From the NCBI GenBank assembly GCA_964346815.1, contig CAYFWF010000003.1, positions 186,001 through 250,000 on the forward strand: 64,000 nt of DNA, given 5' to 3'. The notes under the pieces were generated by a model that was not told the DNA's origin, ran no database searches, and worked only from the letters and a program-made list of their open reading frames with translations. The position numbers and the translations under genes are program-made. This stretch comes from CAYFWF01 sp964346815 (lineage in GTDB: Bacteria; Acidobacteriota; Aminicenantia; Aminicenantales; Aminicenantaceae). This document shows, in pieces, positions 47,592 to 55,986 of the stretch (positions within the stretch are counted from its first letter, which is position 1; the number at the start of each line of letters is the position of its first letter).

Positions 47592-50500
47592 ATGAAAATT
47601 TTTGTTTCCAGGATGGCTTTTTGTCTTCTCTTTATTTTTTTCCTGTTTCAAGGTCATGGTCTTGGAGCAGGGGAGAGAAAAGATGCAGATCAGGATAAAT
47701 ATTCGATCGAAAACCTTCCATTAGGTGCCATGAAATTCAGATCCATCGGACCCGCTCTGACTTCAGGAAGGATATCTGATTTTGCCGTAAATCCCCAGAA
47801 GAGAAGTGAGTATTATGTTGCCACCTCTTCCGGAGGTGTTTGGAAGACCACAAATGCAGGAACGACCTTCGAGCCGCTTTTTGACAGTCAAGAATCCTAC
47901 TCCATCGGATGTATCACGCTCGATTCCCATAATCCCAATGTCATCTGGGTAGGGACTGGAGAAAACAACAATCAGCGCAGCGTTGGCTATGGGGAAGGAG
48001 TGTATAAATCTATAGATGGCGGAAAAACCTGGGAAAACGTGGGGCTCGAATCCTCAGAGCATATCGGTATGATCGTCATCGATCCCAGAGATTCAGATGT
48101 GGTCTATGTAGCAGCTTATGGGCCTCTGTGGAGTCCAGGAGGAGAAAGAGGTCTTTACAAATCGATAAACGGAGGCAAGTCGTGGGATGCTGTGCTGACC
48201 ATTAGTGAACATACGGGCATCAGCGAGGTCCATCTTGACCCCAGAAATCCTGATGTCATCTATGCGGTCGCTCATCAAAGGCGGAGACATGTGTTTACCT
48301 TGATCGACGGCGGGCCCGAATCAGGTATTTACAAATCCTCAGATGCAGGAAAGACTTGGGAGGAAATAAACAAAGGTTTACCTGGCGGAGATCTTGGTAG
48401 GATTGGGTTAGCCATATCTCCGGCTGATCCGGAATTCATGTATGCAATTGTCGAAGCTCAAAGAGGCAAGGGAGGTTTTTACAGAAGCACGAATAGAGGA
48501 GCCTCTTGGGAACGGAGAAGCAGCTACACCTCCAGGGGAAACTATTATCAAGAACTGTTTTGCGACCCGGAAGATCCGCAGCGCGTCTATTCTATGAATG
48601 TCTATCTCCAGGTTACAGATGACGGAGGAATATCCTGGCGGAATCTGGGCGAGCGGAGCAAGCACGTGGACAATCACGCCATGTGGATCGATCCCCATGA
48701 TACGGATTACTATCTTGTGGGATGCGATGGAGGGATCTATGAATCCTTTGACAGGGGAAAAACATGGAATTATATGCCGAATCTGCCGGTCACACAGTTT
48801 TATAAAGTCGCGGTGGACACTGCCGAGCCCTTCTATAATGTCTACGGCGGGACCCAGGATAACTCCAGCATAGGAGGGCCCTCACGCACGACCAGTTCAC
48901 ATGGTATTGTCAATTCTGATTGGTATATCACTCATGGCGGGGATGGTTTCGAGTCTCAGATCGATCCCGAGGACCCGAATATCGTGTATTCTCAATCTCA
49001 GTATGGAAATCTGGTGCGTTTTGACAAAAAAAGCGGAGAGAGGCTCGGAATACAGCCCAAGGAAAGAAAGGGTGAAAAATCGTACCGTTGGAATTGGGAC
49101 GCTCCGCTGCTGATCAGCCCTCACTCCCACACCAGACTCTATTTTGCCGCTAACAAGCTCTTCCGCAGCGATGACAGAGGAGGAAGCTGGGAGGTGATAA
49201 GTGAAGATCTGACGCGGCAGATTGACCGCAACAAGCTTAAGGTCATGGGCCGAATATGGCCGATGGATGCAGTGGCTAAAAATGCATCCACATCTCCCTA
49301 TGGAACAATCGTTGCCCTGGATGAGTCTCCAGTCCAAGAGGACCTTCTGGTAGTGGGGTCTGATGACGGGTTGATCCAGGTCACAGAGGACGGAGGAAAA
49401 ACCTGGCGGAAGATAGAAAAATTTCCTGGTGTGCCTGAGGGGACATATGTCAATGAAGTGCTGGCGTCTCAGCATGATAAAAATACAATGTATGCGGCTT
49501 TTAACGACCACAAAAACGGCGACTTCAAGCCCTATTTGCTCAAGAGCACAGATGCCGGAAAAACTTGGGTATCGATTTCTTCCAATCTGCCCGAGAGAGG
49601 ATCGGTTTACGCTTTGGCTGAAGATCATATCGAAAGGAACCTGCTCTTTTGTGGAACAGAGTTTGGCGTGTTTGTTACTCTGGATGGGGGGAAAGGCTGG
49701 AAACAACTCAAAGCCGGTCTTCCCACTATCGCTGTTCGGGATATAGCGGTCCAGAAGAGGGAAAACGATCTCGTGCTGGCGACTTTTGGACGTGGATTTT
49801 ACATCCTCGATGATTACACTCCTCTCCGGTTTCTCAATTCAGGTACTTTGGATCAGGATACTTTTATATTCCCAATAAAAAAAGCTTGGATGTTTGAGGA
49901 GTATGGCCGCTTGGGTGGCGGAAATAAGGGATCTCAGGGAGAGATGTATTTTACAGCCGAAAATCCTCCTTTCGGGGCAACCATCACCTATTATTTGAAA
50001 GAAGATATTCAAACACTCAAGGAGAAACGGGAGCAGGAAGAAAAAAAAGCGATCAAAAATAACCAACCGGTTTATTATCCTTCCTATGAGCAAATGAAGG
50101 CAGAACAGGAAGAAGAGATTCCCTTCTTAGTTTTTACTATTTTAGACGAAGAGGGATATGTGGTGCGGCGGCTGAGGGAGAAACCAAAAGCCGGCATGCA
50201 TAGAATGACCTGGGATCTCAGATATCCTGGCGCGGGTCCAACTTCCACAAGAGATGTCATCCCAGCCTCGAGCGGTCCCTCAAGCACTTTCGTTCTTCCA
50301 GGAAAGTATACAATTTATTTGTCCAAAAATGTCAATGGAAAGGAAACAAAACTGACAGAGCCGGTGGGTTTCGATGTAGAGACTCTCGGCCTGGCGACTC
50401 TCCCTGCTGAAGATCGGGCCGAATTGGTGGCCTTCCAGAAAGAAGTGAGGGAGTTAAACAGAGCGGTCCTTGCAGCTTCAGACATTGTTAGGGAACTCAA

Positions 50501-50888
50501 TGATAAAATCCAGCATTTCAAGGTAGCTCTGAAGAGTATCACTACACAAGAAGCAGGGCTTCGTGCAGATATCCAAACCGTGGAACAAAAGGTGGCTGAC
50601 ATCCAAAGAAAGCTGTTCGGAGACAGCATCATGAGGCGAATAGACAGGGACGCTGAACCAGGTCTGTATTCACGGATCAGAAGGATCATTTATGATCAGA
50701 GGCGCTCCACATCTGCCCCCACCCAGTCTCAAAGAGATGCCTACCAGATTGTGGCAGAAGAATTCCCTCCTGTTCTTGCGTCCTTGAAGAAAATCGTTGA
50801 GGAAGATATCAAGAAGATCGAGGATAAGCTCGAAGAAATAGGAGCTCCCTATACACCCGGGCGTCTTCCTGAGTGGAAGCGAAAATGA
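47592..50888 (+). CDS. Secreted VPS10/BNR beta-propeller protein
   Basis: This 1098-aa protein has a signal peptide (about 1-26) and a large sortilin/VPS10-like propeller (about 40-730) with many Asp-box repeats of the form S-x-D-G-G-K-T-W. A beta-rich domain follows, and a predicted coiled coil (about 930-1040) lies near the C-terminus. Such proteins are often labelled glycosyl hydrolase or sialidase, but the Asp box is structural and no catalytic sialidase residues are evident. It is exported and may bind or process polymers. AAAGGAGG precedes the ATG. It lies between an SDR and an SSS symporter, all co-oriented. Confidence 0.85.
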   Translation: MKIFVSRMAFCLLFIFFLFQGHGLGAGERKDADQDKYSIENLPLGAMKFRSIGPALTSGRISDFAVNPQKRSEYYVATSSGGVWKTTNAGTTFEPLFDSQESYSIGCITLDSHNPNVIWVGTGENNNQRSVGYGEGVYKSIDGGKTWENVGLESSEHIGMIVIDPRDSDVVYVAAYGPLWSPGGERGLYKSINGGKSWDAVLTISEHTGISEVHLDPRNPDVIYAVAHQRRRHVFTLIDGGPESGIYKSSDAGKTWEEINKGLPGGDLGRIGLAISPADPEFMYAIVEAQRGKGGFYRSTNRGASWERRSSYTSRGNYYQELFCDPEDPQRVYSMNVYLQVTDDGGISWRNLGERSKHVDNHAMWIDPHDTDYYLVGCDGGIYESFDRGKTWNYMPNLPVTQFYKVAVDTAEPFYNVYGGTQDNSSIGGPSRTTSSHGIVNSDWYITHGGDGFESQIDPEDPNIVYSQSQYGNLVRFDKKSGERLGIQPKERKGEKSYRWNWDAPLLISPHSHTRLYFAANKLFRSDDRGGSWEVISEDLTRQIDRNKLKVMGRIWPMDAVAKNASTSPYGTIVALDESPVQEDLLVVGSDDGLIQVTEDGGKTWRKIEKFPGVPEGTYVNEVLASQHDKNTMYAAFNDHKNGDFKPYLLKSTDAGKTWVSISSNLPERGSVYALAEDHIERNLLFCGTEFGVFVTLDGGKGWKQLKAGLPTIAVRDIAVQKRENDLVLATFGRGFYILDDYTPLRFLNSGTLDQDTFIFPIKKAWMFEEYGRLGGGNKGSQGEMYFTAENPPFGATITYYLKEDIQTLKEKREQEEKKAIKNNQPVYYPSYEQMKAEQEEEIPFLVFTILDEEGYVVRRLREKPKAGMHRMTWDLRYPGAGPTSTRDVIPASSGPSSTFVLPGKYTIYLSKNVNGKETKLTEPVGFDVETLGLATLPAEDRAELVAFQKEVRELNRAVLAASDIVRELNDKIQHFKVALKSITTQEAGLRADIQTVEQKVADIQRKLFGDSIMRRIDRDAEPGLYSRIRRIIYDQRRSTSAPTQSQRDAYQIVAEEFPPVLASLKKIVEEDIKKIEDKLEEIGAPYTPGRLPEWKRK

Positions 50889-51007
50889 AAAGACTTGACT
50901 TTCTCGCGGATATGATGGAAAAAATAACCTGTCTAAAGGATGGAGGATCATCCGAAAGCTGAGGGATTTACGCTACAGGCTTATAAAATGGACATAAAGG
51001 AGTGAAT

Positions 51008-52504
51008 ATGAATATCTACATCGTCATCATCCTTTGTTATCTGGCGGCTTTGACCATCATGAACTTTTGGAGATCGAGCCGGGTCAAGACTAAAGATGAT
51101 ATGATGGTTGCGGGACGCCAAATCTCCGTGACAAAGATGGTGTTCACGTTGATCTGCACATGGATCGGGAGCGGCACCTTCATTGCCGGAGCCGAATTTG
51201 CGGCAAAGGCTGGATGGAGTTCGCTCTGGTTTCCTGCAGGCGCCTGGGTGGGTATCATCATAATCTATTTTCTTGCAGCAAAAATTAGGACATTCGGCCA
51301 GTATACTGTAGGAGATATCCTGGAAGTCAGGTATGGCCCGATCGCACGGGTGGTTGGAGCTATTGCCATCCTTATCAGCTTTACCGTTATCGTGAGCTAC
51401 CAGTTCAAAGCGGGAGGGTATATCCTAAACGCAATATCAGAAGGAGCCATTTCTGAAGATCAGGGGATGTTCATGTCCTTTGTTTTTGTGACGCTGTTTT
51501 TAGCAGTCGGAGGAATGGTTGCCGTGGCCAATACCGACCTTCCCAATGGAATCATCATCCTGACATCCACAATTCTTGCCACCCCGCTTACCATGATCGC
51601 AGCAGGAGGATGGGAAAAGATCAAAACTATCCTTCCCGAATCTCACTTCCAGGTCATCAGTCAGGAATTCGGAGCAAATCCATACCTGAAAATTCCAGCC
51701 ATTGGTCTCTCCACACTGATGCTCCTTCTCGGTGTCCAGAGCATGTATCAGAAATTCTACAGTGCTCGCAATCCCCACGAAGCCAAAAAAGCGGCGGGCA
51801 TCTGGGTTGTGGGAACCATCATCGTCGAAGGTGTAGCCATTGTTATCGCCATTTATGCTGCAGCCTATTTTTGGCCGGAGCTTCAAGCCGGCACCATGGA
51901 TCATGCGGCAGTGATCATTCAGGCAGCAAAGAGAATGATCTGGCTTCCTGTAGGGGTCTTATTGTTAGGTGCCGCTACTGCAGTCGTGATTTCTACGGGC
52001 ATGAATTATCTCTTATCTCCTACCACTACCATGCTGCACGATATTTACCTGAGGTTCAGTAAAAAGGACAAATCTCAAGTGAATCTGGTGTGGCCGCAGA
52101 GAATTCTGATTATCCTTTTGGGAGTTGTGGCTTTCTATTTAAGCTGGAGAATGGTCTCTGTTCTCGAGCAGGCCTATTTCGCCTACACTCTGTATGGAGT
52201 GGTTATCACTCCGGCTTTGCTTGCAGCCTTGATCTGGAAAAGAGCCACAAAGACCGCAGGGATCGTGTCGATTGTCCTTGGCACAATCGTTACGCTGTCA
52301 TTAAAACTTGCAGGAACTTTCTGGCCCTCTATTATGAAACCCGTGGGGGATCCCAATGCAGATCCTTTCGGGATTCCCATCATCTATTGGGGGCTCGGCG
52401 TGTCTATCCTCAGCCTGGTATTGATTTCCTTATTCACCAAGCCTCCTTCTAAGGAAGTACTGGACATATTTTTCCGCAGAAAAGAGAAAAAAGAACGGTT
52501 CTAG
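51008..52504 (+). CDS. Sodium:solute symporter (SSS family)
   Basis: This 498-aa inner-membrane transporter has about 13 helices. The SSS hallmarks are V-A-G-R-Q-I-S near residue 36, W-I-G-S-G-T-F and G-Q-Y-T-V-G-D-I-L-E-V-R-Y-G. Members take up sugars, amino acids, proline or pantothenate with sodium. AAAGGAG five nt before the ATG at 51008 fixes the start; an in-frame GTG at 51002 overlaps that site. TATAAA at 50982-50987 may be the -10 of its own promoter. The substrate is unknown; position suggests a product of the upstream secreted proteins. Confidence 0.85.
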   Translation: MNIYIVIILCYLAALTIMNFWRSSRVKTKDDMMVAGRQISVTKMVFTLICTWIGSGTFIAGAEFAAKAGWSSLWFPAGAWVGIIIIYFLAAKIRTFGQYTVGDILEVRYGPIARVVGAIAILISFTVIVSYQFKAGGYILNAISEGAISEDQGMFMSFVFVTLFLAVGGMVAVANTDLPNGIIILTSTILATPLTMIAAGGWEKIKTILPESHFQVISQEFGANPYLKIPAIGLSTLMLLLGVQSMYQKFYSARNPHEAKKAAGIWVVGTIIVEGVAIVIAIYAAAYFWPELQAGTMDHAAVIIQAAKRMIWLPVGVLLLGAATAVVISTGMNYLLSPTTTMLHDIYLRFSKKDKSQVNLVWPQRILIILLGVVAFYLSWRMVSVLEQAYFAYTLYGVVITPALLAALIWKRATKTAGIVSIVLGTIVTLSLKLAGTFWPSIMKPVGDPNADPFGIPIIYWGLGVSILSLVLISLFTKPPSKEVLDIFFRRKEKKERF

Positions 52505-52564
52505 ATAAGGCGAACACGATTCGCTGGGGTGGCTCAAAAAAATAGAAGATCTAAGAGGATTTCG

Positions 52565-53035
52565 ATGCGCATCCAATTTTTTAAGCTCATTGTCAGTCTT
52601 GTTATCTGTCAACTGGCGGGTTTGGCCGGCTCTCTTTTTACTGCGCCTGCAATTCCCAGCTGGTACGCTTCTCTCCAAAAACCTACCTTTACTCCCCCGA
52701 GTTGGCTGTTCTCGCCCGTCTGGATCTTTCTTTATATCCTCATGGGCGTTGCTCTCTATTTGATCTGGCAAGCTGGTTCTCAAAGAGAAGCGAAAACGGC
52801 CCTTGTTCTTTTTGCTCTACAGCTCATCCTGAACATATCGTGGTCGGTGATCTTTTTCGGTTTGAGATCTCCGATGTGGGCCTTCTTAGAAATCATTGTT
52901 CTGCTGTTGGCCATATTCCTGACCATTCTCAAATCTTTAAGAGTCTCGAAAACAGCCGGCTATCTGCTCCTGCCGTACTTGATTTGGGTCGGCTTTGCAT
53001 CTGTCCTCAACTACTTCTTTTGGAGGCTCAATTGA
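52565..53035 (+). CDS. tspO: TspO/MBR-family protein
   Basis: This 156-aa membrane protein has five helices and the TspO motifs W-Y-A-S-L-Q-K-P-T-F-T-P-P-S-W-L-F-S-P-V-W, L-N-I-S-W-S-V-I-F-F-G and W-V-G-F-A-S-V-L-N. TspO proteins bind porphyrins or cholesterol and are linked to tetrapyrrole or redox stress. AAGAGG seven nt before the ATG at 52565 fixes the start, dropping twelve residues of a longer open frame. It follows the SSS symporter by 60 nt and converges with the phosphosulfolactate synthase gene. Confidence 0.92.
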   Translation: MRIQFFKLIVSLVICQLAGLAGSLFTAPAIPSWYASLQKPTFTPPSWLFSPVWIFLYILMGVALYLIWQAGSQREAKTALVLFALQLILNISWSVIFFGLRSPMWAFLEIIVLLLAIFLTILKSLRVSKTAGYLLLPYLIWVGFASVLNYFFWRLN

Positions 53036-53152
53036 CCTGGCAGTAAAAAAGAGATCAATGGTCGTGATTGGGGATTCATCCTGGAAGGAGCCGAGGGGAC
53101 TTTTTCATTTAGACTGAGCCGATGTGCATAAAACGATGCAAACAGCAAAATG

Positions 53153-53959
53153 TCATTTCCGACTCTTATCAGCCAGATAGGCTCTTTTGAGTGTGTCGCC
53201 TCTGACTCCTTGTCTCAAAGCCTCCAGGGCCAAAACTTCATCCGGCGGGATATTCCCCAGACAGACTTCGGGTCCAAAACGGATGATGAGCTCTTGCTGT
53301 TGGTTTTTAATCGGCGCTTCCCAGAGCAGTTGATTGGCATCGTCCACACCTGCAACGATGTTTTCCATCTCATCTTTTTTGATCCTCCCATCTGAATCGA
53401 ATATCCCCACTCCCCGGCCTGCTTCACGAGCTTCAATGATCACCTTAAAAGCTCCATTTTGAAGATCCTCTTTGATCAGCTTGTGAACAAGTGCAATCGG
53501 AAGAGCCTCTTTGGGATCTTTCTTGCCGACTTCAGTGATCACCTTAAATCCTTTCTCCAATGCTTTATTTATGATTTTTATTCTCATAACAGGATCCAAT
53601 TCTATCGTTCCATCGGAAATCTCAACGGCAGAAAAACCCAATTCTTTAGCTCTTTCCAAATATTTCTCCTCATCTCCTTTCCAGAGCGCGATCTCAAGAA
53701 AGGTGCCTCCAGGCATAACATCGATCTGTGCTGAAACTAGAGCGTCAATTTTTTCTCTTAAGACCTCCTTTTCATAGAAAGCCGATGTCCCGAATGTCAG
53801 CTTGAGGACATCGATGTATTCTCCCGAAGTCTGGATGAGGTCTGTTATTTGATTCAATCCCATCCCTTTATCGATCACCATCGTCAAGCCGGTCGTCCGG
53901 GGTTTCGAGGATCGGCCTTTGACTGGAATCTCGGTAACGCCTTCCCAAGCTTTGGTCAT
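53153..53959 (-). CDS. comA: Phosphosulfolactate synthase (ComA family)
   Basis: This 268-aa TIM-barrel protein belongs to the ComA family, which adds sulfite to phosphoenolpyruvate to give (R)-phosphosulfolactate. That is the first step of coenzyme M synthesis in methanogens and of sulfolactate synthesis in some bacteria. Recognisable segments are T-M-V-I-D-K-G-M-G, L-K-L-T-F-G-T-S, P-G-G-T-F-L-E-I-A, V-E-I-S-D-G-T, E-V-G-K-K and E-A-R-E-A-G-R-G-V-G-I-F. GGAGGT precedes the ATG at 53959. It follows a P-loop kinase-like gene by 18 nt. No comB or comC is in the window, so the end product is unknown. Confidence 0.88.
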   Translation of the reverse strand: MTKAWEGVTEIPVKGRSSKPRTTGLTMVIDKGMGLNQITDLIQTSGEYIDVLKLTFGTSAFYEKEVLREKIDALVSAQIDVMPGGTFLEIALWKGDEEKYLERAKELGFSAVEISDGTIELDPVMRIKIINKALEKGFKVITEVGKKDPKEALPIALVHKLIKEDLQNGAFKVIIEAREAGRGVGIFDSDGRIKKDEMENIVAGVDDANQLLWEAPIKNQQQELIIRFGPEVCLGNIPPDEVLALEALRQGVRGDTLKRAYLADKSRK

Positions 53960-53977
53960 TTGCCTTACCTCCACCGC

Positions 53978-54949
53978 TTATTTAAGGATATTTTCCCAGC
54001 AGTCTCTAGGGTTGGACAACACAGTAGAGATCTCTAAATTTGAGCTTCGCTGTACAAGCGCATTGACTGCTGCCAGACGGTCCTTTGCCATCTCTATTTC
54101 ATCCAGCCCTAATATGACGAGTTTATCGTACAGAATAACGGATTCTGCCAATTTTTGAGTGATGTTGTCAAAAAGTTTTTTTTGTGCTCTTTGCTTTTCC
54201 TGGATGGGATTGATGATGGATTTCTCGAACCCTCTCTCCATCCGGGGAAAGAAGATACGGACTGAAGAGGGATTTTCGATGATTTTCCGCTGAGCTTTAT
54301 GTTCAGATAGATCGAGGGCAATCTTTTTCTGCCAGAGTTCCTGAGGCGCCGGCTTCTCCCCATCCAAAAGAAACCTCGGAAAATCATAGAGCAGGGTTCC
54401 ATACCGGATGTTGTCAACTAAAGATCCCATCTGCCAAACGACATTGTCTTTATTGATCTGGAAGTGAACGGTTTCCGTCGAAAAGAGTTTTAATCCCTTC
54501 TCTATTCCTCTGAGAAGAAAAACGGTCTTGCCGCTTCCAGCTCCCCCGATGAACACGAAGAGACTGTCTGACTCCTCTTCATATAAGGCACAGGCATGAA
54601 AATTATACATCCTGTGTTTTTTTTCGAGCAAATAGAGCGCGTATCTATACAGAAATCCCTGATTGCCCCAGAGGGTATACCTCGGATCAGAAGCTCTTGC
54701 TTGCAATTTAAGAAAAGGCCCTCTAAAGAGGATGCGATGATTCTTCTTTTCATAAAAGGGTTCAGAAGGTTCGTCGGTAATTGAAATGTAACCGTCCAAG
54801 TCCGAGCTGAAAGGTATGCTTTCTACTGTTCTGAAATCAGTCAGGAGCGATTCGATCTTTGTCTCTAATGTCAGGTGTGGCAGAAGCTTTTCCCGGTTGG
54901 ACTGAATTCCAATGGAAGCCTGGAGTATCTTAACTGCGGTTGTGAACAT
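53978..54949 (-). CDS. P-loop protein resembling HPr kinase, operon partner of comA
   Basis: This 323-aa protein has a Walker A G-G-A-G-S-G-K-T at residues 135-142 within a domain like HPr serine kinase (M-Y-N-F-H-A-C-A-L before it, F-S-T-E-T-V-H-F after it). The N-terminal 120 residues match no family I know, and a helical C-terminus follows. Such kinase-like proteins often act on small molecules or peptides rather than HPr. The open frame extends to an ATG at 54997, but that lies before the predicted transcription start, so ATG 54949 is used. It is transcribed with comA (18-nt gap); a role in the same pathway is inference. Confidence 0.6.
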   Translation of the reverse strand: MFTTAVKILQASIGIQSNREKLLPHLTLETKIESLLTDFRTVESIPFSSDLDGYISITDEPSEPFYEKKNHRILFRGPFLKLQARASDPRYTLWGNQGFLYRYALYLLEKKHRMYNFHACALYEEESDSLFVFIGGAGSGKTVFLLRGIEKGLKLFSTETVHFQINKDNVVWQMGSLVDNIRYGTLLYDFPRFLLDGEKPAPQELWQKKIALDLSEHKAQRKIIENPSSVRIFFPRMERGFEKSIINPIQEKQRAQKKLFDNITQKLAESVILYDKLVILGLDEIEMAKDRLAAVNALVQRSSNLEISTVLSNPRDCWENILK

Positions 54950-54989
54950 ACAAACCCTGGAATGTCGATAGTCAAAATGATTTAAGAGA

Positions 54990-55007
54990 ATTATCATACA
55001 TGATAAT
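54990..55007. repeat. Perfect 8-2-8 palindrome over the -10 of the kinase-comA operon
   Basis: ATTATCAT-AC-ATGATAAT covers the whole -10 box of the promoter at 55000-55028. This is a strong repressor-site candidate. Confidence 0.6.
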
Positions 55008-55028
55008 CGATCAAAAAGCGACTGTCAA
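55000..55028 (-). promoter_or_regulatory. Sigma-70 promoter of the kinase-comA operon
   Basis: On the minus strand consensus TTGACA (55023-55028) and TATCAT (55000-55005) are exactly 17 bp apart. A second inverted repeat, CTGTC-AAAAGG-GACAG (55022-55037), overlaps the -35. The leader of about 44 nt has AGGG before the ATG at 54949. Confidence 0.68.
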
Positions 55029-55078
55029 AAGGGACAGCAGGCAGGCAAGCATATCCAAGCAGGTCCCCGATTCATCCA

Positions 55079-55789
55079 TTATTTAGTAGACGTGTGAAGA
55101 GCGCAGACGCCCAGAAAAAATTTTCGACAGACAACACGAGAAAACCCTGTATCTCTGAGAATCGAAGAAAATTCTTCAGGACCGTAAAAACGAGGGATGG
55201 TGAAAGAGAGATATCTGTAACCCGCTTTGGAACCCGAGAAAAGATAACCGACCGGTCGCACGGCCAATTTAACATAAGAATGAAAAATCTGTCTCAATGG
55301 TTTGAATGAGGGCTGGCTGGTTTCCAGGTTTAAAAAATGCCCGCCTGGTTTCAGTACCCTGAAAAATTCTTTGAGATAGAATTCCAGAACATTCATGCGT
55401 ATGTTCAGATTCCGGGTGGCGAAAGATATGGTCACCAGATCGAAACATCCATCGGGAAAAGGGAGCGATCCAGCCTCGGCGATACCAAAAAAGATATTGG
55501 AACGGCGTCTTTTTTTCTTTGCTCTTTTCTTTGCTCTTGCCAGCATCGAGGCAGAAAAGTCGACAGCGAATATTTGGACCTCTTCGGCAGCACATCCTGA
55601 AAGACTATGGGCCATTTCTCCTGTGCCGCTGCAGACATCCAACCATAAGGTCCCACCAAGTCGAGAAGCCGTTTTGGCCGTTTTATGCCTCCAGAAAATA
55701 TCCAGCCCGAAGGTCAATATATGGTTGATGACTTCATACCTGTGTGCAACATCTGCATAGATTTTCTGAACGCCCTTCCTGACTCTCAT
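55079..55789 (-). CDS. menG: Demethylmenaquinone / ubiquinone methyltransferase (MenG/UbiE)
   Basis: This 236-aa SAM-dependent methyltransferase has A-D-V-A-H-R-Y-E-V-I-N-H-I-L-T-F-G-L-D near the N-terminus, the SAM loop L-D-V-C-S-G-T-G-E-M-A and the family motif T-I-S-F-A-T-R-N-L-N. It completes menaquinone by C-methylation; menaquinone is the expected quinone in an anaerobe. Basic residues cluster near 88-94 (K-K-R-A-K-K-K-R-R-R). It stands alone with its own promoter, and no other men genes are nearby. Confidence 0.88.
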   Translation of the reverse strand: MRVRKGVQKIYADVAHRYEVINHILTFGLDIFWRHKTAKTASRLGGTLWLDVCSGTGEMAHSLSGCAAEEVQIFAVDFSASMLARAKKRAKKKRRRSNIFFGIAEAGSLPFPDGCFDLVTISFATRNLNIRMNVLEFYLKEFFRVLKPGGHFLNLETSQPSFKPLRQIFHSYVKLAVRPVGYLFSGSKAGYRYLSFTIPRFYGPEEFSSILRDTGFSRVVCRKFFLGVCALHTSTK

Positions 55790-55810
55790 TTTTGTGCTTT
55801 CGGACGTGGG

Positions 55811-55839
55811 ATTATATAAGATGTTCGCAGATCAGACAA
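55811..55839 (-). promoter_or_regulatory. Sigma-70 promoter of menG/ubiE
   Basis: On the minus strand TTGTCT (55834-55839) and consensus TATAAT (55811-55816) are 17 bp apart. The leader is about 15 nt without a clear ribosome-binding site. Confidence 0.62.
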
Positions 55840-55896
55840 TAAAAAATATGTTCGAGATCACCGGAATAAGGATGCGCCCTTCGCTGATATTTTTTC

Positions 55897-55925
55897 TTAA
55901 GGGAATGAAATTTTTCTGATAGAAT
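55897..55925 (+). promoter_or_regulatory. Extended -10 promoter of the D-aminoacylase gene
   Basis: TGATAGAAT (55917-55925) is an extended -10 element; TTAAGG (55897-55902) stands 17 bp upstream as a poor -35. AAAGGAG follows before the ATG at 55987. Confidence 0.4.
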
Positions 55926-55986
55926 AATGAATTGATGTGGACGGGAGAAACGCAAAAAAAAGTATCACTTAAAGAAAGGAGATGAG

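Noticed and set aside
47592..50888. Calling the 1098-aa propeller protein a sialidase
   Set aside because: Asp-box repeats are structural and shared by sortilin-like proteins; the arginine triad and other sialidase catalytic residues are not apparent.
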